From Planococcus shenhongbingii (GTDB lineage: Bacteria > Bacillota > Bacilli > Bacillales_A > Planococcaceae): DNA of 64,000 bases. Positions within the stretch are counted from its first letter, which is position 1, and each line of letters opens with the position of its first letter. The notes beneath the pieces were generated by a model. That model made no database searches, was not told where the DNA came from, and saw nothing but the letters and a program-made list of their open reading frames with translations. Below are positions 26,289-35,460 of the stretch, piece by piece. Made by a program: the position numbers and the translations under genes. The stretch spans positions 2,232,001 to 2,296,000 of the forward strand of contig NZ_CP129235.1 in NCBI RefSeq assembly GCF_030413635.1, written 5' to 3'.

Positions 26289-26303
26289 ATATAGGGGGTA
26301 TGA
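26289..26303. promoter_or_regulatory. CsoR-like operator motif 1
   Basis: ATATAGGGGGTAT, the reverse of ATACCCCCTATAT, matches one half of the G/C-tract operator bound by copper-sensing CsoR repressors. It lies about 340 bases upstream of copB. Confidence 0.4.
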
Positions 26304-26601
26304 AGCGTTAAAAAAACTTACCGAACCATACCCCTGTTCGATTATTCAACAGATTCTCCTGGATTTCCGCAGCTTTTATTGCAAAATATCCACAAAGCGT
26401 ACCGACAGAATCACAAGTTTTTATTCTCTTAGTCCGTGCTCCTTAAGATGGTTCTCTCTATAAATAATGATGGTTCAAAAGCCGAACCACAGGCAGCAAG
26501 CTCTTCTTCAGAACGTTTTTCTACTAATGACCTGGAAGGTTTGTTGAGGAAAAGACAATCTTGATTTCATTTCTTTACCAACTTCACAAGCCCAATATAC
26601 A

Positions 26602-26618
26602 ATACCCCCCATAGGTAT
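26602..26618. promoter_or_regulatory. CsoR-like operator motif 2
   Basis: ATACCCCCCATAGGTAT is close to the CsoR consensus with flanking AT and central C/G runs. No copA/copZ gene follows on either strand, so the site appears orphaned. Confidence 0.5.
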
Positions 26619-27074
26619 GTAAAGAGATATGTTTACCTTTTCTAACAAAAAGAAAAATCTTCTGCAAACACGACAATTTGCTGAAATCTCTTTCTCCGTG
26701 TCTCGTAGGAAATAGCTTTCCCAATTCCTTAACAAAGTCCTCCTGGACATTCTCAATCACTTCGTTCTTTCAGTTCAGCCCTAACTGAAACTCATGTTCC
26801 AAGGTCTGAATCCCACTTTCTCTTTGTTCCGTCGGGAAATGGATACGGCAATGTTGTTACAGGCCATACAACTAATCTAGATTTAGATTAGTTCGATCTC
26901 TTCCCTGGAGAATGGAATAAAAAAAGAAAGGCAATGTCAAATTGCTGGGCACCCTGTCTTTTCTTTCATTTCCTGCTAGATCAAATACTTTATTTTCGCA
27001 GCTAGTGATTTCTATAAATTTCTGAGATATTTCAAATCCTTTCTGATTTCAAGTCAAGGTTACAATCAGATAAC

Positions 27075-27125
27075 TAAAAAAGCACCTTTCGAACAGCTTG
27101 AAACTGCTCGAAAAGGTACTTTTCA
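27075..27125 (-). terminator. Terminator of the alcohol dehydrogenase gene
   Basis: Arms AAAAGCACCTTTCGAACAG and CTGCTCGAAAAGGTACTTTT (some mismatches) with a 7-base loop. On the minus strand it ends in TTTTTT. Confidence 0.75.
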
Positions 27126-27143
27126 ATTTCGTACATTTGGAAT

Positions 27144-28217
27144 TTAGTGATTCATTTTTAGAACCGGTTTAATAACGGACCCGTTCTCTGATTCTTCAAA
27201 TGCCTTATTGATTTCATCAAACTCAAAGAATTTTACCATCCGGTCATATGGAAATTGCCCATTCTTATAGTAAGAAATCATTTCTGGAATGAATTTTTGT
27301 GGAGTTGCATCGCCTTGACTGGTTCCTGTAATACTGCCGCCTTTTAAGGCTAAAGCTTCCAACGGGATAGAAAGATTAAAATCAGTAACGACCGTAACTA
27401 TTTTCCCAAAAGTATCTAATGATAGGATGGCTTGTTCGATTACCACATCTACGCCAGTCGTATCAAGTACACTCTGCACGCCTGTCCCAGTGATTTCTTT
27501 TATCTTTTCGGCAACATCTACCCCTTTGCCACTTTTTATCGTAGCTGTGGCACCCAGCTCTTCAGCCAGTTCCAAGCGGTTCTCATGGAGATCAATTGCA
27601 ATAATATGTTTGCAGCCTGCAATTTTAGCAGCCATAATCCCACTTAATCCAACCGCTCCGACGCCAAATACCGCAATCGAACTGCCGGCTTCAGGCTTCA
27701 GCACATTTAACACAGAGCTGGCTCCTGTTTGCAAGCCGCAACCTAGCGGAGCCGCTAAAGCCAAGTCCATGTCCTTATCAATTTTGACGACATTTCGTTG
27801 GTTAACGAGTGAGTAGGTCGCAAATGAAGATTGCCCAAAGAATCTGGCAACCAATTGATTGGTATCTTGATCGATATGGCTATTTAAATTAAGGTCGCCA
27901 TAATATCGGCAATGTGCAGGGTGATTGGCTAAACAATTATCGCATTCTCCGCAACTGGCAAATGACACAACCACATGGTCTCCTTTTTGAAGCTCCGTAA
28001 CTTCAGACCCGATTTCTTCAACAATTCCAGCGCCTTCATGGCCAAGAACTGCGGGTGGATTAACCATGCCTGTGTCTCTCCCTGAAACATCCGTATGGCA
28101 AATCCCGGATGCTGTTACTTTTATTAAAACATCTTTCGAACCAAGTTCAGGTAATTCAACGTCCTTGATTTCAAAAGCTTGTCCCGTTTCGGGTGTGACT
28201 GCAGCTTTAATTTTCAT
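27144..28217 (-). CDS. Zinc-dependent alcohol dehydrogenase
   Basis: 357 residues, medium-chain dehydrogenase. Catalytic zinc ligands: Cys40 (SGICHTDV), His60-Glu61 (LGHEGAG), and Cys in the PLGCGLQTG block. The structural zinc site is CGECDNC...C (89, 92, 95, 103). The NAD fold has GVGAVGLSGIMAA with an Asp (AIDLHENR) favouring NAD. The overall pattern, with LGCGLQTGASSVLN, fits the aryl/benzyl-alcohol dehydrogenase branch. It interconverts alcohols and aldehydes. It is monocistronic with its own terminator. The exact substrate is unknown. Confidence 0.88.
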   Translation of the reverse strand: MKIKAAVTPETGQAFEIKDVELPELGSKDVLIKVTASGICHTDVSGRDTGMVNPPAVLGHEGAGIVEEIGSEVTELQKGDHVVVSFASCGECDNCLANHPAHCRYYGDLNLNSHIDQDTNQLVARFFGQSSFATYSLVNQRNVVKIDKDMDLALAAPLGCGLQTGASSVLNVLKPEAGSSIAVFGVGAVGLSGIMAAKIAGCKHIIAIDLHENRLELAEELGATATIKSGKGVDVAEKIKEITGTGVQSVLDTTGVDVVIEQAILSLDTFGKIVTVVTDFNLSIPLEALALKGGSITGTSQGDATPQKFIPEMISYYKNGQFPYDRMVKFFEFDEINKAFEESENGSVIKPVLKMNH

Positions 28218-28735
28218 AAGTATATTCTCTCCTTTGAAAAATTTTGTATCTGTTTTCTTATAATAATTCTTAAAAAAATGGATTGATGCTTAGTTCTTAC
28301 ATAAGCCTGAAGCTTGCTGATATACAGTTCTTTTGATTTACGCTTACCTGTTCTCTGACCAAAAGGTGGTTTGGGTACAAAGCGGAATTTCTGTTTTATT
28401 TACAGTATTCACAGAAACACGAGAATCAAGTAAAAAAAGAAAAGAAGCAGCTTCAGCTTCTTCTCTTCCCGTAAACCACGATATTCAAACTTTTATAAAG
28501 TAGATGCCGCGTCGGTTTATCCTTAAAATAGTCCAAGGATTATTAACTTCACAGTAGTTATAGCGTCTAATTTATCTTCTTTTACTTACTGACTGAGTGC
28601 ATTTCTTATTTATGGATTATACTTTTTGTTAATGAGATAACGTTGATTTTATTTATTAATTACTAAGCCAGTTACAACTCCATTTCGGTTCACAGGTTTT
28701 ATCATCGGCAAGCAAGCCGGACTTTACTTCCTCCT
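28218..28735. other. Spacer with one hairpin
   Basis: About 520 bases with no gene. A GAAGAAGC / GCTGCTTCTT hairpin at 28434-28476 has a T tract on the minus strand and could terminate the LLM/MBL transcript 260 bases downstream of its end. Its style resembles the dispersed hairpins. Confidence 0.4.
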
Positions 28736-28737
28736 TA

Positions 28738-29736
28738 TTAAAATAAGGCATCGCTCACCTGTTTGAAAATTTCATAGGAACGAATTTCCTTTTTGGGGTC
28801 ATAGATATTGGACAAAGCAATGATTTCATCCACTTGATAGACCTGTTGGAAGTTAACCACTTCACGGCGAATCGTTTCGGCATCTCCCATGATGGTATAC
28901 CCCAATCGATGATGAAGAATTTCCAATTCACCTTGTGATAACGATTCAAGAAAGTCCTGGGTCGGCGGGATCAATTGGCTTAAATTATTTGTGTAGATAT
29001 CGATGTACACTTGCAAATGGCTGGAGGAAATAAAAGCTGCCTCTTCCATGGAATCGGCTGCAATCACATTAATGGCAGCGATCACATAGGGTTCTTGTAA
29101 ATAAGCAGACGGCTGGAAGTTTTCCCGGTAAATCGCGAGCGCTTCCTCCATTGCCTCAGGTGAAAATTGAGCGCCAAATGCATAAGGCAGACCCAGATTT
29201 GCAGCGATTTTAGCTGAGCCCGTTGAAGAACCTAACACAAAAACAGGTACATTCGTCCCGATCCCTGGATAGGCTCGCACCTCTCCTTGCGCTTCTTCTT
29301 CCCCTAAATAACGCAAAATATCCCGGACTTCCCGTTCAAAGAAAAACACACCATTATGATTGGAACGGCGGATCACATCGGCCGTTTTTTGATCCGTTCC
29401 CGGTGCCCGGCCCATGGCTAAATCCACACGGTTTGGGTACAAGGTTTCAAGCGTTCCGAATTGCTCTGCAACGACTAACGGAGAATGGTTCGGCAGCATA
29501 ATCCCGCCGGAACCTACCCGGATGTTTTCTGTATTTGCCAATATATGTTGTATGATTGATACGGTAGCAGCACTTGCATATGCATCGTGGTTATGGTGTT
29601 CCGCAAACCAAATTCGTTTATAGCCCATCTTATCGACTGCTTTCGCTAACGATACCGCAGAATCAATCCCTTGTTTCATGGTTTCACCTTGCCTTAATGG
29701 AGCAACAGATAAAACAGATACATCAAATTTTTTCAT
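28738..29736 (-). CDS. LLM-class flavin-dependent oxidoreductase
   Basis: 332 residues. I placed the start at the second of two adjacent ATGs, after AGAGGTGA. It is a luciferase-like TIM-barrel: SVLSVAPLRQGETMKQ, then YKRIWFAEHHNHDAYASAA, VGSGGIMLPNHSPLVVAEQF, LYPNRVDLAMGRAPGTD. This matches the YvbT/YceB-type LLM enzymes that use FMNH2. The physiological substrate is not known. It follows the MBL lipoprotein gene by about 100 bases on the same strand, and a divergent HxlR regulator lies beyond. Confidence 0.9.
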   Translation of the reverse strand: MKKFDVSVLSVAPLRQGETMKQGIDSAVSLAKAVDKMGYKRIWFAEHHNHDAYASAATVSIIQHILANTENIRVGSGGIMLPNHSPLVVAEQFGTLETLYPNRVDLAMGRAPGTDQKTADVIRRSNHNGVFFFEREVRDILRYLGEEEAQGEVRAYPGIGTNVPVFVLGSSTGSAKIAANLGLPYAFGAQFSPEAMEEALAIYRENFQPSAYLQEPYVIAAINVIAADSMEEAAFISSSHLQVYIDIYTNNLSQLIPPTQDFLESLSQGELEILHHRLGYTIMGDAETIRREVVNFQQVYQVDEIIALSNIYDPKKEIRSYEIFKQVSDALF

Positions 29737-29834
29737 CATTTCACCTCTAAAATTATTTTTGTTCGCTTCGGTGCTATGCCGATCGAATGCCTTCTCCTTA
29801 CAGCCGAAAAGGTTCCACCCCTTCACTCTTCCCC

Positions 29835-30731
29835 TTAATAGGAGTAAGCTTCTCCGTCATCCGGCACCACTACATTAGACTCCATTTCTTTTTCGTTGAT
29901 AAAGTTCTTCAATTCTTCTCTGGACAATCCCCAATGGTTCACTGCTTCCATATGGCTCACAACGATGTCAGCTTCCGGTGCAGCCTTAAATACTTCGTAT
30001 ATGTCTTCTTTGCCCATAATCAGAGGGCCCCCTTCAAGAAATTGGTTTTGGCCACCGTTTAGAATAATAACTTCCGGTTTATAGACATCGATGTTCTCTT
30101 GCACTTCTTCATACCAGACAGTATCACCAGCTAGATACAAAGTTTTTTCTTCCGGATGTTGGAAGACAAGCCCCATCACATTTCCCATGGCCTTTGCCAT
30201 TTCTCCATATCCATGACGGCCATCCACTTCAGTCAGTTCAATATCGTTAAAGCCTATGCCCACTCCTTCTTCCATGACTTCGACATTCGTGAACCCTGAT
30301 TCCTTGGCCATCTCAGCATCCGCTTCATCCTGCATAAACAGCTTCATGTCTTTAGGCAGCTGTTCTTTTGCTGCGTCATCAAAATGATCCTCGTGTGTAT
30401 GAGTTACAATAACAGCGTCTACACCTTCAAGAATTTCTTCAACCGCCATCGGCAATTCAACTATTGGATTCCGGTCATCACGCTCGGCAGGACCGAAAGA
30501 TTCAAACGCACCCTTTTTGGAAAACATAGGATCGATCAAGAACTTTTGACCACCATATTCTACCGTTACTGTAGCATTTCGTATTTGCTGGATCGTCATA
30601 TCTTGTTGTTGAGAAACGTTTTTTTTCTTATCTACTGGCTCAGTATTCTGAGGGCTGCCACAAGCAGCTAATATGCTACTCGCCAAAAGCATTGTCATTG
30701 TCAGCATAGATGTTTTTTTGAATTTCTTCAT
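29835..30731 (-). CDS. Metallo-beta-lactamase fold lipoprotein
   Basis: 298 residues. The signal peptide has lipobox LAAC (Cys24), so it is anchored outside the membrane. The metallo-hydrolase motif is HTHEDHFD, followed by the further ligands in DGRHGYGE, an Asp in LYLAGDTVWY, and a final His in SHMEAVNHWG. It resembles the UlaG/YtkL-like branch of L-ascorbate lactonase-type hydrolases; substrate unknown. An AGAGGA site is upstream. It probably forms an operon with the LLM oxidoreductase downstream. Confidence 0.85.
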   Translation of the reverse strand: MKKFKKTSMLTMTMLLASSILAACGSPQNTEPVDKKKNVSQQQDMTIQQIRNATVTVEYGGQKFLIDPMFSKKGAFESFGPAERDDRNPIVELPMAVEEILEGVDAVIVTHTHEDHFDDAAKEQLPKDMKLFMQDEADAEMAKESGFTNVEVMEEGVGIGFNDIELTEVDGRHGYGEMAKAMGNVMGLVFQHPEEKTLYLAGDTVWYEEVQENIDVYKPEVIILNGGQNQFLEGGPLIMGKEDIYEVFKAAPEADIVVSHMEAVNHWGLSREELKNFINEKEMESNVVVPDDGEAYSY

Positions 30732-30841
30732 AATTGATAAATCCTCTTTTCTAAAATTTAATAGCCTTTTTTCATTAAGATTGACAACAGAATGATACGA
30801 GTTGACTCTTCTGTTGTCATGGCACCACTTTTCCAGTTTCT

Positions 30842-31000
30842 TTAGCGGTCTAACCTTGTATACGGCGAATATTTGTGAACGTATGCCAACTGTTCTTCAG
30901 CTATTGAAGAAGCAGTCATAATTTAAAGCCAGTCAGCTGGAGCAGCATTAGCTTTTTCAATTTCCCAGTAATATGTCCATAAAAGCTTTGCAGTGTTGCA
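30842..31000 (-). pseudogene. Remnant of an unidentified gene
   Basis: The minus strand reads YYWEIEKANAAPADWL, a TAA, then IMTASSIAEEQLAYVHKYSP, YTRLDR and a stop. It is protein-like and continuous except for the nonsense codon and a shift near the 5' side. Family not recognised. The rest of the spacer to 31194 shows nothing clear. Confidence 0.35.
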
Positions 31001-31194
31001 TCAACTCATTTTTCCTATCCTCCTTGTCTGGCTCCTCAATCTCCATAGAACTTCGATTTAATCCCTTTTTCGACGCCGTTGAATGTTAAAAAGAAATCGC
31101 AAGATGCAGACTGCCTGAAATTTCATGTCTAAAAATGCTGCAACGCTTTACTCGAAGTTAAATGTATTATATAGTGAGTACAAATCTATAAACA

Positions 31195-31219
31195 AGTATG
31201 CACTTTTTTCGCATATACT
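31195..31219 (+). promoter_or_regulatory. Inverted repeat before the HxlR gene
   Basis: AGTATGC and GCATATACT face each other across 9 bases, 22 bases before the hxlR start. Winged-helix HxlR regulators bind such dyads. It is likely an operator for itself and possibly for the divergent MBL/LLM pair. Confidence 0.45.
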
Positions 31220-31240
31220 ATCAGAAAGGATAGTGTAAAC

Positions 31241-31576
31241 ATGAAAACATCCAAAATCAATGTGGCTGATAACCAGGAAACCTTCTTTGGCTATACACTT
31301 TCCATCATCAATGGAAAATGGAAACTGCTGGTTATTTATTACTTGTCGCAAAACAATGCAGTGCGTTATAACGAACTGCAGCGTATGATCGGCAAGATCA
31401 CTTACAGGACGCTTAGTTCGACATTGAAGGAAATGGAAAGTGATGGTTTAGTACATCGAGAGGAATATCCGCAAATTCCTCCAAAGGTTGAATACAGCCT
31501 TACGGAGAAAGGGAAAACGCTCTGGCCGATCATTCAAGAGATGTGCCGATGGGGAGAGTTCAATAAAGAGAAATAA
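31241..31576 (+). CDS. HxlR-family transcriptional regulator
   Basis: 111 residues, one winged-helix domain: LSIINGKWKLLVIYYLSQ, VRYNELQRMIGKITYRTLSS, TLKEMESDGLVHREEYPQIP, VEYSLTEKGKTLWPII. This is the HxlR signature (GGKW..LIL and ..P..VEY.LT..G). It lacks the near-N-terminal Cys used by the redox/aldehyde-sensing HypR/YodB members. GAAAGGA is upstream. It is divergent from the MBL/LLM genes 500 bases away, which it may regulate. Confidence 0.9.
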   Translation: MKTSKINVADNQETFFGYTLSIINGKWKLLVIYYLSQNNAVRYNELQRMIGKITYRTLSSTLKEMESDGLVHREEYPQIPPKVEYSLTEKGKTLWPIIQEMCRWGEFNKEK

Positions 31577-31661
31577 AAAAATTAATATTGACTCACTAAG
31601 CGTTCGAACAACATCTGCAAGCATTGAAACTGCATGAATTTTGGGGAGCTACTGAAAATAG

Positions 31662-31706
31662 AAAAGGCTGAAATTCTTGTGTGATCAAGAATCTCAGCCT
31701 TTTTTG
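31662..31706 (+). terminator. Terminator after the HxlR gene
   Basis: AAAAGGCTGAAATTCTTG / CAAGAATCTCAGCCTTTTTT arms with a 6-base loop. Confidence 0.85.
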
Positions 31707-31923
31707 ATAGTGCCAGTCAGTAATTTTTATTCGGAAATGGCTAACTTTAAAAAGACAGCCGAACAGGTTTGTTCAGCTGCCTTGGTGCACATCGCAAGGT
31801 TATGCAAAAAATGCTCAATTTGGAATTTGTATTTACTAAAAAATGCCCCTATAAGAAAATCGTGTAAAGAAGAAATCGAAGTGAGGGTTTCCAAGCCCAA
31901 TCCTCTGAATAAAACACATGGAG

Positions 31924-32367
31924 TTAAATGCTGTCAATCAATGAGCTGCGTTGTTTGATTTCTTTTATGGAGAGGTACAAGGCATAATTCCCGTAATCAA
32001 GAATGGCATTCAAAAAAAGATTTAATTGTTCTTGGGAAGCCACCTTGATCTTCAAATGGTAACAGCCTTCTCCCGACACCCGATGCGCTTCAATCACTTC
32101 TTGTCGTCCATTAAGGAAATCGATGAACTGCTCGTGATTGGCAGTTTTCATGTATATAATGACAAATGCGGTATAAGAAAGCCCCAACTTCATGTCGTCC
32201 ACAATCAAGGAATAAGCTTTGATGACGCCGCTGTCCTCCAGTTTTTTGATGCGATTGCCAACGGCCTGTCCAGTCATATGGATTTGTTCCCCCAAGTCTT
32301 TCCATTGAATACGCGAGTTTTCCGACAGCAAGTGAAGGATTTGAAAATCAATATTGTTAAGTTCCAT
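31924..32367 (-). CDS. Lrp/AsnC-family transcriptional regulator
   Basis: 147 residues. The N-terminal helix-turn-helix is IDFQILHLLSENSRIQWKDL, GEQIHMTGQAVGNRIKKLED, SGVIKAYSLIVD. The C-terminal RAM domain (residues 65-140) has the HRVSGEGCYHLKIKV block that makes the effector-binding dimer. Such proteins sense amino acids or related small molecules. It is divergent from the isochorismatase-like gene, with about 120 bases between, which it probably controls. Confidence 0.88.
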   Translation of the reverse strand: MELNNIDFQILHLLSENSRIQWKDLGEQIHMTGQAVGNRIKKLEDSGVIKAYSLIVDDMKLGLSYTAFVIIYMKTANHEQFIDFLNGRQEVIEAHRVSGEGCYHLKIKVASQEQLNLFLNAILDYGNYALYLSIKEIKQRSSLIDSI

Positions 32368-32486
32368 AATGCATTCCTTTCATGGTGAAATGATTTAACG
32401 CAAAAATGCTTCATCAGCCTATCGATAAAAACCGGGAACTTGTATATCATTACTTTGTACGAAAAATTTATGAATGAGGTGGAAAA

Positions 32487-33050
32487 ATGAGCACAGCTTT
32501 GATCATTGTCGATATTCAAAAAGACTATTTTCCAAACGGAAAGATGGAGTTAAGCAATCCTGAAAGCGCATCTGCCAATGCAGCTAAAGTTCTTGAATGG
32601 TTCAGACAAAATCACAAAGAAAATATTTTTCATGTACAGCATATTGCAAGCAACCCCGCAATGGGATTCTTTCTTCCAAACACGGAAGGTGCTGAAATAC
32701 ATGAAGCGGTTCTGCCATTAGAAAACGAAAGCCTCATCATTAAACATTTCGCGAACAGCTTTTTACAAACGGAATTAGAAAGCCAATTAAAAGAAAAAGG
32801 AATAACCAAGTTAGTAGTGGTAGGTATGATGACACATATGTGCATTGATGCCACTGTGCGAGCGGCTGTTGATCTGGGATACGAAACGACATTGATCGAA
32901 GATGCTTGTGCGACTAGAGAATTGGCTTATCAAGATAAAGTCGTTCCAGCAGAACAGGTTCATTATGCGTTTGTCGGCGCACTTCAAGGTATGTATGCTG
33001 AAGTAACATCGACCGAGGATTTCTTGCAACAGAAAACCGCCGTCCTATAA
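32487..33050 (+). CDS. Isochorismatase-family cysteine hydrolase
   Basis: 187 residues, one Rossmann-like hydrolase domain with the triad Asp9 (IIVDIQKDYF), Lys86 (IIKHFANSF) and Cys119 (GMMTHMCIDAT). GAGGTGG lies before the ATG. Members hydrolyse amides (nicotinamide, N-carbamoyl compounds) or vinyl ethers. The MxTHMCxDxTxRAA block is the form seen in many uncharacterised amidases. It is transcribed away from the Lrp gene and ends in its own terminator. Confidence 0.88.
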   Translation: MSTALIIVDIQKDYFPNGKMELSNPESASANAAKVLEWFRQNHKENIFHVQHIASNPAMGFFLPNTEGAEIHEAVLPLENESLIIKHFANSFLQTELESQLKEKGITKLVVVGMMTHMCIDATVRAAVDLGYETTLIEDACATRELAYQDKVVPAEQVHYAFVGALQGMYAEVTSTEDFLQQKTAVL

Positions 33051-33070
33051 ACACGCTGATTTCAATATAA

Positions 33071-33106
33071 ATGGAAACTTGTTTTTCTACAAGTTTCCAT
33101 TTTTCT
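33071..33106 (+). terminator. Terminator after the isochorismatase-like gene
   Basis: ATGGAAACTTG / CAAGTTTCCAT with an 8-base loop and TTTTTC. Confidence 0.85.
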
Positions 33107-33251
33107 TTTTCCCTTTTCTATTCTAATCAAAGAGAGGGCGCAATAAAAAATTAATAAGAGTCCGTAAAATAAACGTTTAAAGACAAAAAGAGAATTGTCC
33201 GGTATGAATTAGATGATTACAGATCCTTTATAACACGAAAGCTGTGAAACT

Positions 33252-33302
33252 AAAAAACGATGACACTGGCACAGTGATAAAATCACCGTGTCGATGCCAT
33301 CG
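33252..33302 (-). terminator. Terminator of the tartrate dehydratase-like gene
   Basis: A long stem with an internal bulge: outer arms ACGATG / CATCGT and inner arms CACAGTGAT / ATCACCGTG. On the minus strand it ends in CGTTTTTTAG, the form of an intrinsic terminator. It lies about 90 bases past the stop at 33389. Confidence 0.65.
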
Positions 33303-33388
33303 TATTGGAACAAAAGCTTCAGTGTCCTTTTTTCTTAAAATTGCCCGAAAATTAGGGCTCATTTTAAAAACCATTGTTTTTTAATGTA

Positions 33389-34552
33389 TTATTCAGCCAC
33401 CGAACGAAGCAATTTAATTAACGGTGCTTTTGTTTCAAAACCGATTCCTGGAACGTCAGGCAAACCAACATACCCATTTTCAACCGGAATATCATCGGCA
33501 AATCCACCGAATGGTTCAAAAATTCCGGGATAAGATTCATTCCCTCCTAAACCCAATCCCGCTGCAATATTCAGCGACAATTGATGCCCGCCATGCGGAA
33601 TGCAGCGGCGTGAAGACCACCCATGTTCCTTTAACATGTCCAATATTCTCATATACTCCACAAGTCCATAACTCAATGCACAGTCAAATTGCAGATAATC
33701 CCGATCCGGCCTCATTCCTCCATAGCGAATGAGATTGCGAGCATCCTGCATGGAAAACAAATTTTCCCCAGTTGCCATCGGGTTTTTATAATGCTTGGAA
33801 AGCTCCGCTTGAAGCTCATAATCCAACGGATCTCCTACTTCCTCATACCAAAACAAATTATAGGGCTCCAGCTTTTCTGCATATCTAATCGCTGTCTCCA
33901 AATCAAATCGGCCGTTTACGTCCACCGCCAGAGATTGGCCAGATGGCACTACTTCCAGAACGGCTTCGATTCTTCGAAGATCTTCTTCTAAACCGTTCCC
34001 GATTTTCATTTTCACAACTGAATACCCTAGGTTCAGATAGCCTCTCATTTCTTCTTGAAGCATTTTATCGTCTTTTCCTGGCTGATAATAGCCGCCTGCC
34101 GCGTATACAAATACTTTATCGTCCGGCTTTCCATCCCCGTAGCGTTCGGCCAGCAGTTGATAAAGAGGCTTCTCTTCTATTTTTGCAACAGCATCCCAAA
34201 CGGCCATATCAAGAGTTCCTACCGCAACCGACCTTTCCCCGTGGCCGCCTGGTTTTTCACCCGTCATTAAAATATCCCAAATCTTATGCGGATCAAAATT
34301 TGATCCCTCATCATTTAGAATATCATTTGTTTCCGCTTCTAATAAACGAGGGATAAATCGTTCGTGAAGCAGCCCACTTGGAGCATACCGCCCATTTGAA
34401 TTGAACCCATATCCTACCACCCGTTTGCCGTTTTTAAACACATCCGTGACGATTGCTACGACAGAAACATTCATTTTTGAGAAATCAATATAAGCATTGC
34501 TGATACTCGATTTAATAGGTACTGCTTTTTCTTTGATATCAATTATTTTCAT
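33389..34552 (-). CDS. D-tartrate dehydratase-like enolase-superfamily enzyme
   Basis: 387 residues. The ATG at 34552 has GGGAGG before it. The mandelate racemase/muconate lactonising fold shows Lys181 and Lys183 in VKMKIG, metal ligands Asp211 (AVDVNGRFD), Glu237 or Glu238 (WYEE) and Glu263 (TGEN), and His320 in CIPHGGHQ. The end block GGNESYPGIFEPFGGFADD and GYVGLPDVPGIGFE is the pattern of D(-)-tartrate dehydratase (TarD). It would dehydrate a sugar acid or D-tartrate to a keto acid. A GntR regulator is encoded just upstream on the same strand. Confidence 0.82.
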   Translation of the reverse strand: MKIIDIKEKAVPIKSSISNAYIDFSKMNVSVVAIVTDVFKNGKRVVGYGFNSNGRYAPSGLLHERFIPRLLEAETNDILNDEGSNFDPHKIWDILMTGEKPGGHGERSVAVGTLDMAVWDAVAKIEEKPLYQLLAERYGDGKPDDKVFVYAAGGYYQPGKDDKMLQEEMRGYLNLGYSVVKMKIGNGLEEDLRRIEAVLEVVPSGQSLAVDVNGRFDLETAIRYAEKLEPYNLFWYEEVGDPLDYELQAELSKHYKNPMATGENLFSMQDARNLIRYGGMRPDRDYLQFDCALSYGLVEYMRILDMLKEHGWSSRRCIPHGGHQLSLNIAAGLGLGGNESYPGIFEPFGGFADDIPVENGYVGLPDVPGIGFETKAPLIKLLRSVAE

Positions 34553-34688
34553 CTTAAAACCTCCCATTTCGTATATTTCATTTGTCTACAGCATAATTAA
34601 TAAATTTATTAATGTCAATATAAAGCTTTTAATTAATTAAAATAACATAAATAGCTCAATAATAAATTTTTTAAATTTCTCTGCATAT

Positions 34689-34719
34689 AAAAAAGACGCT
34701 TCTTGTTAAGAAACGTCTT
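34689..34719 (-). terminator. Terminator of the GntR gene
   Basis: AAGACGCTTCTT / AAGAAACGTCTT around GTT, with a T6 tract on the minus strand, directly after the GntR stop codon. Confidence 0.8.
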
Positions 34720-34722
34720 ACA

Positions 34723-35460
34723 CTATTTTTTCATCTTATTCGTTGGCTTGCTTTCGATAATCCCTAAGATTTCTTGTCCTCCTCGATGCCTGTGGGAATG
34801 CATCAGGAGTTGGGCTGCTTTGCTATCTTGGGCTCGCATGGCAGCTACTATTGCCCGATGTTCCTTAATGGACCGAACAGGAAGCTTTCGCTCATTAATG
34901 GTAAACAACCTAGCCCGATACAATTGATCAGAATGACTATCCATTATATTTTTCAGCCGTTCATTCTGGGAGTACTCAACGATTAAATTATGAAATTGAT
35001 TATCGACATCCAAATAAGCCTTTAAATTATTTTCATTCAGATGATTTTCTTGACTCGCAATAAGGGCATCCAGAATTTCGAGATGCTCTTCGTCAATATT
35101 TAATGTGGCTAACTCAGCTGCGACTCCATCAAGCGCTTCAGCAATTTGACAAATTTGCTCAATATTTTCTTTTATGATGGGTTCAACACTAAACCCTTTT
35201 CGAGGAATTAACCTAATCCAGCGATCCATCTCCAATCGAATTAAGGCTTCGCGAACAGGGGTACGGCTCATTTCCAACATTTCGATAATTTCACGTTCTA
35301 AAAAAGACTCATTAGGTTGAAGCTGTAGATTCAGGATCGCTTTTTGAATAATTATATAAGCCTGTTGCGGCAAACGATCCTCATTTGCTTCTTCTTTATA
35401 TCGCAATAAGGTTTTCTTTAAAACAGTGTTATCGCTGCTTCGTTTATCTTTTTCTTTCAT
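34723..35460 (-). CDS. GntR-family (FadR type) regulator
   Basis: 245 residues. I used the ATG at 35460 because GGTGA lies before it; a GTG at 35472 is within that block. The N-terminal winged helix is AYIIIQKAILNLQLQPNESF, LEREIIEMLEMSRTPVREAL, RLEMDRWIRLIPRKGFSVEP. The C-terminal FCD domain (about 105-235) has metal-ligand candidates in DVDNQFHNLIVEYS, HSDQLYRARL and HRAIVAAM. The typical role is repressing a sugar-acid catabolic gene, most likely the enolase-superfamily enzyme next to it. Confidence 0.9.
   Translation of the reverse strand: MKEKDKRSSDNTVLKKTLLRYKEEANEDRLPQQAYIIIQKAILNLQLQPNESFLEREIIEMLEMSRTPVREALIRLEMDRWIRLIPRKGFSVEPIIKENIEQICQIAEALDGVAAELATLNIDEEHLEILDALIASQENHLNENNLKAYLDVDNQFHNLIVEYSQNERLKNIMDSHSDQLYRARLFTINERKLPVRSIKEHRAIVAAMRAQDSKAAQLLMHSHRHRGGQEILGIIESKPTNKMKK

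Larger units (their letters stand above)
25990..27070. other. Long region with decayed DNA and regulatory motifs
   Basis: More than 1 kb without an intact gene, apart from the short frame at 26066-26227. It contains two CsoR-like sites, and minus-strand fragments that look protein-like but cannot be assigned. I infer that copper-related genes once stood here. Confidence 0.35.

Noticed and set aside
26508..26756. 82-codon minus-strand frame near the CsoR-like site
   Set aside because: No ribosome site, Cys/Phe-rich low-quality sequence, overlaps the operator motif. Probably chance.
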